From: Larix kaempferi
Lineage: Eukaryota; Streptophyta; Pinopsida; Pinales; Pinaceae
DNA: 64,000 nt
Reading direction: 5' to 3'
NCBI GenBank assembly: GCA_027924585.1
Contig: BSBM01000068.1
Span: forward strand, 11,494,001 to 11,558,000
In this document: one piece after another, positions 1 through 12,248 of the stretch
Position numbering within the stretch: the stretch's first letter is position 1
How the letters are laid out: every line of letters begins with the position of its first letter
Notes under the pieces: model-generated
Told to the model about the DNA's origin: nothing
The model's database searches: none
The model's input: the letters and a program-made list of their open reading frames with translations, nothing else
Program-made: the position numbers and the translations under genes

Positions 1-369
1 ATGCTACTGTATTTCATCAAATGATAAGTACATGAGCATCTATGAAGTTCGGTTGAAGTGTGGCTACTCTAGCATGCTAACAACAATGGAAAAGTATAAA
101 GTCCAATGGTAAGGAGTGCATGAACTAAAGTGTAATAAAATCCATTGGGCCTTCATGTACATATGGTTAAATATACAACAATATTCATCCCTAGGGTTTT
201 CAGCCCTATTTTATCTTATATCTTCAAAGGATCATCATGTTTTTGTTGTTGTTTGAAATCTGAGTTTGAACATTTATTATAGCAGTAAAATTGTCATACT
301 TGAAGCCCTGAATATACTACCAAGTGGAATACAAGTGATACTCAAACCATCCCCACGATTCATTGCATA

Positions 370-611
370 ACCCTAATTTGTAAGGCACTAGTTTGTTCCA
401 ATATAGTGCTAATCAATAGCTTCTCATAAATTCACTTTCATAAAATTGTCGAAGATCTAAAACTTGGCCTTAAACTAAACCCTACTTTCTAAGACCCTAG
501 TTTGTTCCAATATATTGCTAACCAATAGCTTCTCATGAATTCACTTTCATAAAATTGTTGAAGATATAAACCTTGGCCTTACTAAACCCTAGCATGTAAG
601 ACCCTAGTTTG
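370..611. repeat. Two-copy tandem duplication, about 108 bp
   Basis: The words CTAGTTTGTTCCAATAT, CCAATAGCTTCTCAT and TTCACTTTCATAAAATTGT recur at a spacing of 107-109 bp, with a third partial start near 604. The copies differ by scattered substitutions. Non-coding. Confidence 0.8.
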
Positions 612-780
612 TGCTTTACCTCTTTCATATGTCCATTTCCACTTGTCATAATTCTAATTCAGGTTTAAGTGTACACCTTTTCATTATTTAGGGTACTAAA
701 CATGCCTCAAACCATGTGTCAATGCAAAAAATATCTCAGTGGTGAAGCATGGATCTAAATATGTTGAATGTGCCTAAAAA

Positions 781-935
781 ATGTGTAATGCCCTAGAAAG
801 TCACTTTGTCATTCATGATGATGGATACTAAAATGTGTAATGCCCCAAAAATTCACTTTGTCATTCATGATGATGGCTACTAAATGTGTAATTCCCCAAA
901 TAGTCACTTTGTCATTCATGATGATAGCTACTAAA
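781..935. repeat. Three-copy tandem repeat, about 52 bp
   Basis: Each copy carries ATGTGTAAT followed by a CCCC-A-rich stretch and then CACTTTGTCATTCATGATGA. Copies begin near 781, 833 and 884, so the period is 51-52 bp. Non-coding minisatellite. Confidence 0.85.
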
Positions 936-2336
936 ATGTCTTTATGCAAGTGTACATCATCATCACATGATGTTTTCTCCATAACAAAATGAGATGCATA
1001 ATGTTCAATGGAATGTTCAACATCTAGATTTTCATGAAGCTCTTTTCCATAATTTTCATGGTCTAGACCACTAGTGAGCTTTCAAATTGAGCTCTGTAAG
1101 TTTGGGCATGTGTATCTAGATGGCATGGAAAAGGTGGTTAGGCCAACCGAAAGCTGTCGTGGTGGGTTTCATGGAATTTGACCCCCCAATCCAATAATTT
1201 CTAGGGTTTAGAATAAAAACTAGGGTATATCCTACAAACTAAGGTTTACATTGCATAGAACTCAAACATAAAAAAAATACATAGTGGAAAGTTGCAATCC
1301 AATAAACATGTAACAATAAAAGAATAAAATGAAGAATGAAGCAAAAAAAGAAAGGTAAATAAGTAGTGAAAATAATACCATGTTTCAATAATTGAGATGC
1401 AAAAGTAATCAAATAGAATCCATAGAAAATGAAATCCCTAACTAGTTTAATGATCTTCCTTGATAATATTGTTTTGATGATGGAAAATAAGATGGTCGCG
1501 GTCCTATGTTTGTAAAAGGGATGGATTATCCTCAAATGGAAATGTATTTAAAATTAAATGTACTTGATTGAGACGAATGATGATGTAATGGTTGTTCGTT
1601 GTGATAAGGCAAGTATTCCCTCATAACTTGATGGCAAAGGTTCATGGTAAACCAAAAACCACTTGTCATGGAAAATAAAAGCTTGTGGTCGATGGGAAAT
1701 CACTTGGTGTAATGAATGGCCAAAACCATTTGAGGAATGTAATGGTTGAGAATAAATTAGTGGAACACATAAGCACCTTACCCACATAAGAACCTAACAA
1801 ACATAAAGGATGCACATAGTTGATACACCTAAGTGATGTGCCTGTGTGGCCCACATAAATGAAATTGGAATTTGGCATGATGACTTTGATCTAACAAATA
1901 TATGGGATGCACATTAAGCATCTACCAAAAAAACATACAGAGGTCATGCATGATCAACAACACATAATAAACTATGTGTATGAATAACTAGATACCCCCA
2001 AAAAAATTACAAATGACTTGAATACTTGTCCAATTCAAGTGAAAGAGATTAGCAAGCCCGACAATAAATTTTTTACAAGTGGCTCCTAAGAAACCACAAG
2101 GACAAGTCAAGGAAAGTGACAAATATAGCAAGGATCAGAGTGATATCATCAATGAAACATCAACTCCATTTTTTATTTGGAATTTTGAATTCTTAAAAAT
2201 GACATTAATTACTCAAAATGCAAATATAGTGGAACGCTAAGGACATGTCAAATGATGTGGCACACTAAGGACATAAAAATATATTAAGAGTGCAATGTGG
2301 TAGGTTTGAGCGCCACTCTTTAAATGTATAGTTCTA

Positions 2337-4090
2337 GAATCAAAATCAAAATTTTGCAAAGTTGACCCCTTTGTGCAAAAAATGCACAGACCCTTACTGA
2401 GTGAAACCCTAGTTTCCAAAATCATCCTACAAGGAGATTTCTAGGCTATGGAACTAGAGGAAAGGGGCACCCCTGACACCATCTCGATGTTCTGAATCCA
2501 ACAAAGTAAACGGTTCGTCAATCTGAGACACGATCATCATTCTATGTCTTGTTGAAGCTCACCTCCTATATGCTTTCAGGGACACTTGTTGAATCCCTAC
2601 CGAGGGAATATAATTCCAACCGTGCAACAAAAATGGGTTCTGGAAGGTCCTACAAGTGTGTCTAAGTATTTTCCATGTGGGAACTCTATCCATAAGTTCC
2701 TGATCGAGGAATTTGCAATGTTGACCCCTATGTGCAAAAATTGCACAATCCCTTATTGAGCAAAACTCTAGTTTCCAAAATCGACATAAAATATGATCTA
2801 TAGGCCAAGGAACTATCCTGATGTACTAAATCCAACAAAGTCAACGATTTGTTGATCTGAGCCACGGTCATCATTCTATGGCATATTGAAGCTCACCTCC
2901 TAGAGGCTTTTAGGGACACCTGTTGAATCCCTACCAGGGGCATAGAATTCCAACTGTGGAAAAAAAAAGGGTTTCGAGAGGTCCTACAAGTGTGTCTAGG
3001 TAATTTCCATGTGGGAATGCTAGCCACAAGTTCTTGGTCGAGGAATTTGCAAAGTTGACCCCTATGTGCAAAAATTGCAAAGTCCCTTATTGAGCAAAAC
3101 CCTAGTTTCCAAAATCAACCTAAAAGATTATCTCTGGGCCATGGAACCATAGGAGAGGGGTACCCCTAACACTATCCCAATGTAATGAATCCAATGGAGT
3201 CAACGGTTTTTCGATTTGAGTGACGGTCATCATTCTATGGCATGTTGAATCTCACCTCCTAGAGGCTTTCAAGGACACCTGTTGAATACCTACTGGGGAC
3301 AGAGAATTCCAACCATGCAACAAAATCGAGAACCAGGACATCCGGAAAGTGTGTCTAGGTAGGTTCCACATGGGAACACTAGCCACAAGTTATTGGTCGA
3401 GGAATTTGCAAAGTTGACCCATATGTGCAAAAATTGCAAAGTACCTTATTGAGCAAAACCCTAGTTTCCAAAATCAACCTAAAAGATGATATATGGGCCA
3501 TGGACCTAAAGGAGGGGGGCACTCCTAGAACTATCTCGATGTCCTGAATCCAATGGAGTTTACAGTTCATCAATATGAGCCACGGTCATAATTCTATGGC
3601 CCATTACAACTTGCACCCTAAAGGCTTTTAGGGACACATGGTGAATCCCTACCGGGGGCATATAATTGCAACCGTACAACAAAACTGGGTTCTAGGAGGT
3701 CTTGCAAGTGTGTCTAGGAAGGTTACATTTGGGAACACTAGCCACAAGTTCTCGGTTGAGGAATTTGCAAAGTTGACCCCTATGTGCAAAAATTGCAAAG
3801 TCCTGTATTGAGCAAAACCCTGGTTTCCAAAATCGACCAAAAAGATGATCTTTGGGACATGGACCTAGAGGAGGGGGGAACCCCTGGCACTATCTCGATG
3901 TACTGAATCCAAAAAATTCGACGGTTCATCGATCCGAGCCACGGTCATCATTCTATGGCCCATTACAACTTGCACCCTAAAGGCTTTCAGGGACACATGG
4001 TGAATTCCTACCGGGGGCATAGAATTCCAACCGTGCAACAAAACTGGGTTTCGAGAGGTCCTGCAAGTGTGTCTAGGCATGTGCGATTCC
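2337..4090. repeat. Satellite-like tandem array, about 359 bp unit, about 5 copies
   Basis: The landmark GCAAAGTTGACCCCTATG (and variants) recurs near 2357, 2716, 3050, 3409 and 3768, giving spacings of about 359, 334, 359 and 359 bp. Each unit also has a GAGCAAAACCCTAGTTTCCAA segment, a TGAATCCAA segment, a CATCATTCTATGGC segment and a GAATTCCAACCGTGCAACAA segment in the same order. The short 334-bp unit lacks about 25 bp, the GGGGCACCCCT-containing part, near 2812. The minus-strand open frames at 2237-2425 and 3379-4080 are reading frames of the repeat, not genes. A unit of about 360 bp is twice the nucleosomal repeat length, as in many plant satellites. Confidence 0.9.
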
Positions 4091-5402
4091 TGAGTAATTT
4101 TGATAAATTAGATGCCCCGTAGATGCCTTAGGTATCATTTTCTTAGGCCGCAAGCCACTCCGACAAGTTAGAGAGATTCATGCAAAAGAAAGGTATTAAT
4201 TTCCTTTAATATGGTTTATATTTAGTTAATAATTTACAAATTCACTCTTTGCAAATTAAAGACTATTACTTCATAAAAAAAATTAAATTGAAACTTTATG
4301 GTTAACTGAAGCAATCATGAGTCAAATATCAGATCTCTTCCCCAAAAATTGGGGACTCAGGTCATGGGTTCAACTTTTTTGATCCCCTCATCAAGGTTCC
4401 ATGGTTTACTCCATTTATCATCCATGAAAATACTCGAAATTTTTTCTATAAAATTATTCCTTGAGAAAAAATTAAATTGAAAAAAATCCAACAAAATAAT
4501 AAAGATAACTATACTCATATTTTGAAAGGGTAATTGTTACCATCCCTTCGAGTTATTAATGATTTGAATTGAGACTTTGCATATGTATGCTCCAATCACA
4601 TTATACAAAAAAAGAGTGTAATAATTGGCTCATTAGCCAACAGTGAAGTTGATCTAGAGTGGGGTTCAAAGCAAACTTGTTGTTTTGAAGATCTCCAAGT
4701 TTGGTGGTTCCCATTGAGTTCAAAGGGATATTAAAATTGATGTCCAAAGTTTGAGGAACATGAAACTTATATGTTCCCATTACCCTTAGGTTTGTTAATA
4801 ATAATAGAAATAATCTAATTCAAGTTTATATTCTAGCTATGATCCAGATGGATATAGGTGGCCACCCACCTATTCCACTGGCTCAAAATAGTTTTTCATT
4901 CTGGCAGTTTTCTTGTAATTTTTCTACATTTTTTTGGGTCCCGAACTTTTGGGGCCATTTTGAGGCCATAAACGACGTCTTTTTGAAGATTTTGGGGGCC
5001 AAATAGTTGCTAACAACATTGTCCCTAATCAAAAGTTGTAAATCTCGGATAGACCTTTCCAACGGGCTACCGAGCTCCCCAAACGGAGATCGTATACAAA
5101 AGTTATGACCCCGGGAATTTGACTGTTCAACTAACCACCTTAGGGTCGCAAACTTTATGACGGTTCATCTTCTAGTGTTAGGTTTTTGGATGTTTGGGAT
5201 TATTTCCCTCATGCTTATGATAAATAGGCCTTTCGGCCTCTTTTTCTATTTAGCTTGTCACGAATGAGCGTAGTCGCCACATCTCTTCTCAGAGATATAG
5301 CTACCACCATTCTAGCTGCTTTTATTTTATAGTTTGTTCTACTTCATTCATTTAATAAAATCTGAGTTTGTTGTATCGTTGTGTTTCTTGCCATATATCT
5401 CT
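4091..5402. other. Intergenic DNA, possibly an old LTR fragment next to the gypsy insertion
   Basis: No coding region is visible. Around 5060-5120 there is a phrase of the type seen in plant LTR elements (an equivalent of AACGGAGATCGTATACAAAAGTTATGA). At 5220-5400 a TAAATAGG word is followed by a T-rich leader and AATAAAA near 5355, an arrangement that resembles the promoter and polyadenylation part of an LTR. The gypsy element at 5403 is inserted in this sequence, which resumes at 10063. The LTR interpretation is inference. Confidence 0.35.
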
Positions 5403-5787
5403 TGTTAGGAACCTATGTCAACCCTTCTCTTTACTATGTTAGTATATTGTTGTTGGACGCATATGCTTTGTAAGTCGTCCTGTAGTATTTGTTGATCCGT
5501 AGTTTATATTAGCCCATAGTATTGACCCATAGTATTAGACGCATATGCTTTGTAAGTCGTCCTGTAGTATTATATGTCCCATGGTTTTGACTCATAGTAT
5601 TGGGCATAGACTTAGTATATAAGTGTGTGTTGAGGTTATTGAAGGCACTGTGAAGTTAATTGTATTGAGCTTGCTCAAAGGAGGTTGCCCCCTCGAAGTG
5701 GCCCGTGATCAATATAAAAGTGATTATGTTCTGTTATTTCTGATATCTTGTGTATTTGCATTAATTAATTATTGCAGGTTCATCACA
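5403..5787 (+). repeat. 5' LTR of gypsy element 1
   Basis: 385 bp, TGTTAGG...CATCACA. It contains two copies of a 20-odd-bp word beginning GACGCATATGCTTTGTAAG, near 5457 and 5540. A TATATAAG box lies at 5616-5623. It matches the 3' LTR at about 98%. Confidence 0.95.
5616..5623 (+). promoter_or_regulatory. TATA box in the 5' LTR of gypsy element 1
   Basis: TATATAAG lies about 170 bp before the LTR end, the usual U3 position. The same word is at 9891-9898 in the 3' LTR. Confidence 0.6.
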
Positions 5788-5789
5788 TC

Positions 5790-5801
5790 TGGTATCAGAG
5801 C
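5790..5801 (+). other. Primer-binding site, tRNA-iMet type
   Basis: TGGTATCAGAGC begins 2 bp after the LTR end. It is complementary to the 3' end of plant initiator methionine tRNA, the usual primer of many plant LTR elements. Confidence 0.9.
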
Positions 5802-7165
5802 ACTTTCCTTGGCACAAGTGAGAATTTTTTTTCTTTTTTTGGGTGGCGACTTTCAGATCAAATTCTGAAACTTTTTGCACAAAATCAGAAGAAACCGATT
5901 GCATATCTGAATTCCTCTTTCAAAAATACGTAGTTTCAAAAAAAAAATCATCTCATTTGGAGTTCTAAAAGTGGAGATATCGCGGATTTAAAATCAGCAA
6001 TTTTTCAGAATTTCGGTGACGGCCGTGGAAATTGCGGCGAGAAAATCTTTTGACCGAGTGCCCAGATTTCTATTCCGCTTTCAAGGGTAGAAGCAGAGTG
6101 GTTGTTCCAGTTCCGGAAAAATGCTATAATAGCGATTCTGAGCAATATAGATCCGGTTTTTGAACATTGGGTGGAATTTCTGCCCAAATTTTTTCTGTTG
6201 CAGGTTCGGATTTGGGAATAATCCCTATCCGCTTAACTGTGGGAAGTACTTGGGCATAAGCCCTAAAACTCAATGTGAGGAGTACCACAGGAACCCCGAA
6301 GTAGTTGGCCCATTGAGAGGACCTGCCAGCGAAAAGGGCAACGACCCCCACCTGATTGACTAGTTCCCACCCGTGAGGTAAACCAAGAGCTGTCGTTTGT
6401 GGCAAAGCGGTTATCAGTTTTACCTGAGCCGTGGAGTGAGGGGTACTGCCCCAATACGCAAGCCGTCAGACAGCATTGGTGGCCGAGTGAAAACCCTGAA
6501 CTGTTAGGAAGCCGCACATACCTGGGGTCCATATCTACTTTCAGCTGAACTATTGTCGATCACTGCTGTGCCGTTCCAGATCCAGCCGTTTGGCGTTGTT
6601 CCAGATTCCTTCTGAGCCGTAGCTGCTCCAGTCTGTTAAAAAAAAAAAAATCCGAGCCGTAGCCGCTCCAGTCTGGGGAAAAAAAAAAAAAACCAGTTTT
6701 TCCTCCATATCTCCCTTGTTTTACCTCTGTTTCCCTTGAAATTTTCAGGGAACCCCTATCATTCCATTCTGCATATTTCATTCCTGAGGACCCTATTCTC
6801 AATTCCCCTTCCTACAGCCCGAAATCTCACATTTGCCTATTTTTAGGGTTTCCCTTAACTTCCTCAGATTTCACCCAATCACCTTCAAATTTTACCACAG
6901 AGTTCCTTTCTGAATTCTGCTTCTTTGTTCCCCTCTGCCAAATTTTCTCATTCTTTCACCCCGCTTCTGAAATCCTCATTTTTGCTTCCCTGTCTATCCA
7001 ACAGTGTCCAAAACCTAGTCAAACCCCAATTATCCTTCTGATTTTTTCCCAAATCCAACTTTTCCCTTACTGAAGTAGTTCCTGTTTTTGCTTTCCTACC
7101 CAGTCAAAAAAAAAAAAAAAAAAAAAAACCTGGTTATGGTTGTCACATGTGCAGGAGCACACACC
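5802..7165 (+). other. Untranslated leader of gypsy element 1
   Basis: About 1.36 kb between the primer-binding site and gag. It has three A-runs (about 6637-6650, 6681-6692 and 7107-7128) and a pyrimidine-rich stretch at 6700-7100. Open frames in this part (for example 6160-6363) have no recognisable content and are not called as genes. Confidence 0.7.
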
Positions 7166-9567
7166 ATGGAGGAAGCACTGGCAGCCATTCAAACCAAACT
7201 CCAAGATCTGGATGAAAATTTCTCAGCCTCCATCTGCAGCATTCAGCCATGAACAATACCAAACAGCCAGAATCTTTTGCAGCCACTAGGTTCTCTGCTT
7301 CTAGCAATTTTCGTGGGCCGAAGCTTGATTTTCCTCGCTTGAATGGTACTGATCCGACTGGATGGATATACCGAGCAGAACAATATTTCAGTCTGCATAA
7401 TACTTTTGATGTTCAGAAAGTTCCACTTGCATCCTTTCATTTGGAACAGGAAGCCCTTCAATGGTACCGTTGGTACATCAAAGCTCATCCCGAGCCAAAC
7501 TGGACAGATTTTTGCTAACTCATTTTGCCACGATTTGGTCCTAGTGCTTTTGACGACTTCACAGGAGCACTCACTAAACTTCACCAAACTGGCACAGTGA
7601 GAGAGTATTAGATGGAATTTGAGAAACTAGCCAATCACACAGAAGGATTATCTGATGAATTCTACAGGAGTTGTTTTATCAGTGGTCTCAAGGATGAAAT
7701 CCGCTCAGAGGTCAAAATGTTTTGTCCCAACATAATGATGGAAGTCCTAGGGTTGGCTAAGTTGGCCGAGGACAAGATCGCAGCTCAACAACGCTCCAAA
7801 CCCACCTTTGTTCCCTTCAGAAATATGGGTTCCCAACGACCTCCCATCACGCCTGCTCCTCAACCAACTCCTACCAAGCATTTGTCTGAAATAGAAATGC
7901 AGGCACGGCGAGAAAAAGGGCTTTGCTATAATTGTGATGAGAAATTCACTCGGGGACATAGATGTGTTCAACAAAAGCTCTATCTCTTGGATGTGGATTC
8001 TCCGCCTGCCTTAGAACTTGGTGAAGAAGCTACAGATACAGTAGATGATCTGGTCGACATGCAACACCCGCCTATTGACACCCCATCTCAGGACGACCCA
8101 CCCGAGATCTCTCTCCATGCTGTAACCGGCGTCACCACCCCACAAACAATGCGGGTTAGGGGATACTTCAAGAAGCTCCCTCTTACCATACTCATTGATT
8201 CTGGTAGCACTCATAACTTCATTGACCCTCGAATTGCCAAACAGGCTGATTGTTTTGTCCATCCTTGCTCCAACTTTGAAGTCATGGTTGCCAATGGGGG
8301 CACCTTACCTTGCAAAGGGAAGTGTCACAATGTGCGTATCTCTATGGAAGATTATAACCTACGCTCTGACATGTTTGCCTTGCCCTTAGGCGGATGTGAT
8401 GTGGTTTTGGGCGTTCAATGGTTACGCACACTTGGCCCCATCTTATGGGATTTTGTTGAACTTTGGATGCAGTTTAAAGTCAATGGGGCACAACACAAAT
8501 TTAGGGGCTTACAACCAGGGTCTCTCTGCATCATCAGTTCACATCGCCTGGAAAAAATCCTTAAGAAGAATTCACATGGTGTCATCGCTCAGCTTAATTC
8601 CATTCGGATGCACCCATCAACAGTCTCCACTACTCCCTTGGATAGATATGCAGGTATCTTTGTTGAACCAATGAGCTTGCTGCCTTCAAGAGACCTTTCC
8701 GGTAAGAATGTAGCCACATCTACCTCTCAGCAGGAAATGATGGCTATTTTGCATGCAATACAGAAGTGGCAGCCATACCTATTAGGCAATTATTTCTGCA
8801 TCAAGACTGATCTCCCGAGTCTAAAAAATTTTCTGGAACAATGGGTCTCCTCCCCAACACACCTGCAATGGGTTATCCAACTCATGGGTTATCCCTATGT
8901 GATCACTTACAAGAAGGGTAAGGACAATATGGTGGAAGATGCTCCTTCTCGCACAATTGATGACCCAGTTTCTCTTACAGCTCTTTCTCTGCTTGTTCCA
9001 AATTGGTTGCAATATGTTCAACAGGGCTATCTCTTCTATGAACTCCATGCTTCTTCATCAACAGGGCACTCTGGGTTCTGCAAAATGTATGACCAGGAAC
9101 AATGTAACTTCTTTTGGCCGGGACTAAAAATGACAATTCAACAGATGGTGGCTAACGATGATACTTTCCAAGTCAACAAGGGGGAACCGACACTCCTTTC
9201 GGGATTGATCAAACCCTTGCCCATCCCTACACAGCTTTGGCCAACTATTTCTATGGATTTCCTAGCAGCACTTTGGTGGTACAATACCACATCTCAAAGG
9301 ACACCATATGAAGCAGTCTAAGGACAAACACCGCCAGTTCTTCTTCCATACACCCTTAGCAGCTCCCCAGTTCAGGAAATTGACTCGGTTCTTCGAAACT
9401 GCGATCAGATTCTTCTCATTCTGCAGGACAATCTTCACATGGCCAGAATTCGCCGTAAACAACTAGCCGTTCAGCACCGTTCTGAGCGCATTTTCCACGC
9501 AGTTGACAGGGTGCTTCTTCATCTACAGCCTTCCAAGCAATCCTCCTTGACACTCCAAAGGCGTTAG
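7166..9567 (+). pseudogene. Decayed gag-pol of gypsy element 1
   Basis: The likely gag ATG is at 7166. This frame runs into a stop near 7250, and the recognisable gag continues in another frame from 7249, so one short frameshift is needed. Nonsense codons lie in frame at 7516-7518 and 7609-7611; the long open part is 7612-9321, ending at a TAA after PYEAV. Homology continues in frame to a TAG at 9565-9567. In order it encodes a retrotransposon gag domain, a CYNCDEKFTRGHRC zinc knuckle-like motif (about 7921-7962), an aspartic protease with LIDSGSTHNFI (about 8190-8222), a fragment of RNase H (about 8730-8960), and pieces of integrase: the zinc-binding region around 9060-9180 and the end of the core near 9270-9318. 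Between protease and RNase H the whole reverse transcriptase core, including any YxDD motif, is absent. The integrase DDE core is also mostly missing. No functional product is expected. Confidence 0.9.
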
Positions 9568-9664
9568 TGGCCCGAAATGCAAACCGAGGATGCTACCGGG
9601 GAACCACTCCTTCAGATTCTGCAGCAATTTCTCCAACCAAAGCTTTGAGGACAAAAATTTTTCT

Positions 9665-9677
9665 AAGGGAGAGGGGA
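9665..9677 (+). other. Polypurine tract of gypsy element 1
   Basis: AAGGGAGAGGGGA lies directly before the 3' LTR, the site of plus-strand DNA priming in LTR elements. Confidence 0.85.
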
Positions 9678-10062
9678 TGTTAGGAACCTATGTCAACTCT
9701 TCTCTTTACTATGTTAGTATATTGTTGTTGGACGCATATGCTTTGTAAGTCGTCCCGTAGTATTTGTTGATCCGTAGTTTATATTAGCCCATAGTATTGA
9801 CCCATAGTATTGGACGCATATGCTTTGTAAGTCGTCCTGTAGTATTATATGTCCCATGGTTTTGACTCATAGTATTGGGCATAGACTTAGTATATAAGTG
9901 TGCGTTGAGGTTATTGAAGGCACCGTGAAGTTAATTGTATTGAGTTTGCTCAAAGGAGGTTGCCCCCTCGAAGTGGCCCGTGATCAATATAAAAGTGATT
10001 CTGTTCTGTTATTTCTGATATCTTGTGTATTTGCATTAATTAATTATTGCAGGTTCATCACA
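9678..10062 (+). repeat. 3' LTR of gypsy element 1
   Basis: 385 bp and the same ends as the 5' LTR, with about 7 substitutions between the two. Followed by the target duplication TCTCT at 10063-10067. Confidence 0.95.
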
Positions 10063-10067
10063 TCTCT

Positions 10068-11789
10068 GTACGTGAATAAATATATGCTCTTTCATTTCGT
10101 TCTCACATAAATCCGGATCAAGCTAGATGTCAAATATAGATGTTTGAGACATTCAAGATTTAACATTATCTATAGATTTCATTATTATTTTTATATTCTT
10201 TTTGAACCTAACATCAAGTGGTGGCTTCTTAATGACTTTTAAACTAAAGATTAAGTAGTGATTGTTTAATGAAAATAATTTAAAGTACATATGGTGCAAA
10301 TACGAAGTAGGGAGGATTATTGAGGATTTCAATAAGAAGCATGTGTAGTTGGTTCCTGTAAACTCCATCTTGGGGTATTTTCTAGTTTTTAGTGAGGTGG
10401 ATGGATCTTAAACTAAGGGTTTGGTACATGATTATATTTTCTCATCAAAACATATAATTATTGCTTATGGAAGGGTTCCATGGGTTGGTAGTTATGATTC
10501 TTCAAAAAATAGATAAAGGAAGTGTGTTAACTAATGAGACTCATTGATGAAATTGGTTTTTGATGACGACATTAAGTTGGATGAAGTGGTTATGGAAGAT
10601 CATGCACTGCTGATTCATTTCCATGGTAGGGAGCTTGGTGAGAGTTCACTTGTTCAACTAAAATGGGGTATTTCAAGTTGAACACCTTAAAAAATACCTC
10701 ACACAAACAAATCATAGATCGATCCACTAATGTATGGTAAAGGTCCAATTTGGGAAAAAGTGGCATTCAATAATTGATATTAGTGATTGGTTAACGATAA
10801 TTAGTGGCTACAAACTAGGGTTTCTAGGATTTTGAACACAAACTAGGCTCTAGGCTACAAACTAAGGTTTATAAGGTTTAGAATTCAAATTAGGGTTTAG
10901 GCTACAAACTAGGGTTTCTAGGCTTCACTCTAGGGTTTCTAGGCTAAGGGTTTATAATACAAACTAGCGTTTCTTAGACTCTTGTGCATATTTGTAGCAC
11001 AATGGTTTAGATACAAATAGATGCACATGAATAGATGATTTTTTTTTTGGCATGCATATATAGTTGCAGCATTAAGTTTTTTGGACTCTTGTGCATATTT
11101 TTGCACAATGGTTTGGATTCACATGGATGCACATGAATGCATAAAATAGGGTTTTTTGGACTCTTGTTCATATTTGCAGCATAATGGTTTGGATTCAAAT
11201 GGTGATGGAGGTTTCTAAGGATAGATTAGGTTTCTAGGGTTATATTTGTGTTTCTAGGGTAGATTAGGTTTCTATGTTTGTGATTTGGTTTCTATGTCTC
11301 AAAATTAGGTATCTAATGGTTATATTTGTGTGGATGATGGATGAGAATATTATGGTGAAAAAAGGGATGGTGATGGTGACAACATGGATAGGAGGAGGAT
11401 GGTTGTGATGTTCATGGTGGCAATAGGTATGGTGATAGTGAAAATGGGCATGGGGATAGTGACAATGCACATCGGGATGATGATGGGGACAACAAACATG
11501 AAAATGAGAATGAGTATGCAGACCTTATGGTGTACTTAGATGAGAGAAAAAAACAATGAAAACAAATCCATGACAAATATTGTGCAATTTATCAAGTTGT
11601 ATAAGTCTATGCAATTTATCAACCTATCAAGTTTCAATGTTCGACTGCAATAGTCAAAATATTAATGTCAATAATCAATGAGACCATGAAACAAAATCAT
11701 AACATACATGTACACCACATATTTATAACATAGTACACAATATAACATGCATACCACATACCAGACTACCTACCTATGGTCATTCGACT
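10068..11789. other. AT-rich intergenic DNA with degenerate TAGGGTTT words
   Basis: No coding region recognised. From 10800 to 10975 the sequence is made of variants of CAAACTAGGGTTTCTAGG. From 11200 to 11320 there are more GGTTTCTAGGGT variants, then a GATGGTGAT-rich low-complexity stretch to about 11510. The latter gives a histidine-rich minus-strand frame (11264-11470) that I regard as spurious. Confidence 0.6.
10977..11200. repeat. Three-copy degenerate tandem repeat
   Basis: GACTCTTGTGCATATTT plus GCACAATGGTTTGGAT and ATGCACATGAAT recur from about 10977, 11094 and 11159. Spacing is uneven (117 and 65 bp) because the middle parts differ in length. Confidence 0.75.
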
Positions 11790-12248
11790 AGACCATCGGG
11801 ATCACCTCTAATACCAAGGGATTCCTTTAACCTCTCATGCTCAGAGTAAGGAAATAAGTATAGTGCATTTGATGAGTTCTTCCTTGGCATTGTTTGCAAT
11901 TGGAGGTTTGTGCCAATAACTAAGTTTGTATAATGGTATACAATCTGACCTTGTCTATACTCTTCAAATACATACCCTTTTCTAATTTCTGAGTGGGAAA
12001 CCTAGTTCAAATATTCTCCTTTGATAACCATTGACCCAATTGGAAAATCATTGGCCTCGGAGTCCCTTAATGAGACATTAAGGTTCTGCTTCCCCTCCAA
12101 GAAACATGTCAGCCAATAGTCAGTGTGCCATGCATTGTGTCTCGGGGTAAACACTATGTATATGTTCCCTACATAAAATATAGTGCCAACATTTGAGTCA
12201 ACTAACTAGACACAACTAGTTGTCAAAATTTTCAAAATATTATGTTAT

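Larger units (their letters stand above)
1..2336. other. AT-rich intergenic DNA, no gene recognised
   Basis: No reading frame here has recognisable domain content. The open frames on the minus strand between about 1240 and 2425 are short, AT-rich and lack any motif I know. The interval contains two small tandem arrays, listed separately, and scattered CCCTAA/TAGGG-like words. I see no RNA gene. Confidence 0.6.
5403..10062 (+). mobile_element. Ty3/gypsy LTR retrotransposon, internally deleted, with TSD TCTCT
   Basis: A 4660-bp element with two 385-bp LTRs beginning TGTTAGG and ending CATCACA. It is flanked by a perfect 5-bp target duplication TCTCT (5398-5402 and 10063-10067). A tRNA-iMet-type primer-binding site follows the left LTR and a polypurine tract precedes the right one. 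The internal region has a long leader of about 1.4 kb and a gag-pol frame with internal deletions: no reverse transcriptase core and most of the integrase core missing. The LTRs differ at only about 7 positions, so the copy is recent although it could not encode reverse transcriptase. The likely reading is a non-autonomous derivative moved in trans. The protein fragments resemble plant gypsy elements of the chromovirus type; the exact lineage is uncertain. Confidence 0.95.

Noticed and set aside
11264-11470. Histidine-rich minus-strand frame
   Set aside because: It arises from GATGGTGAT low-complexity sequence; no other support.
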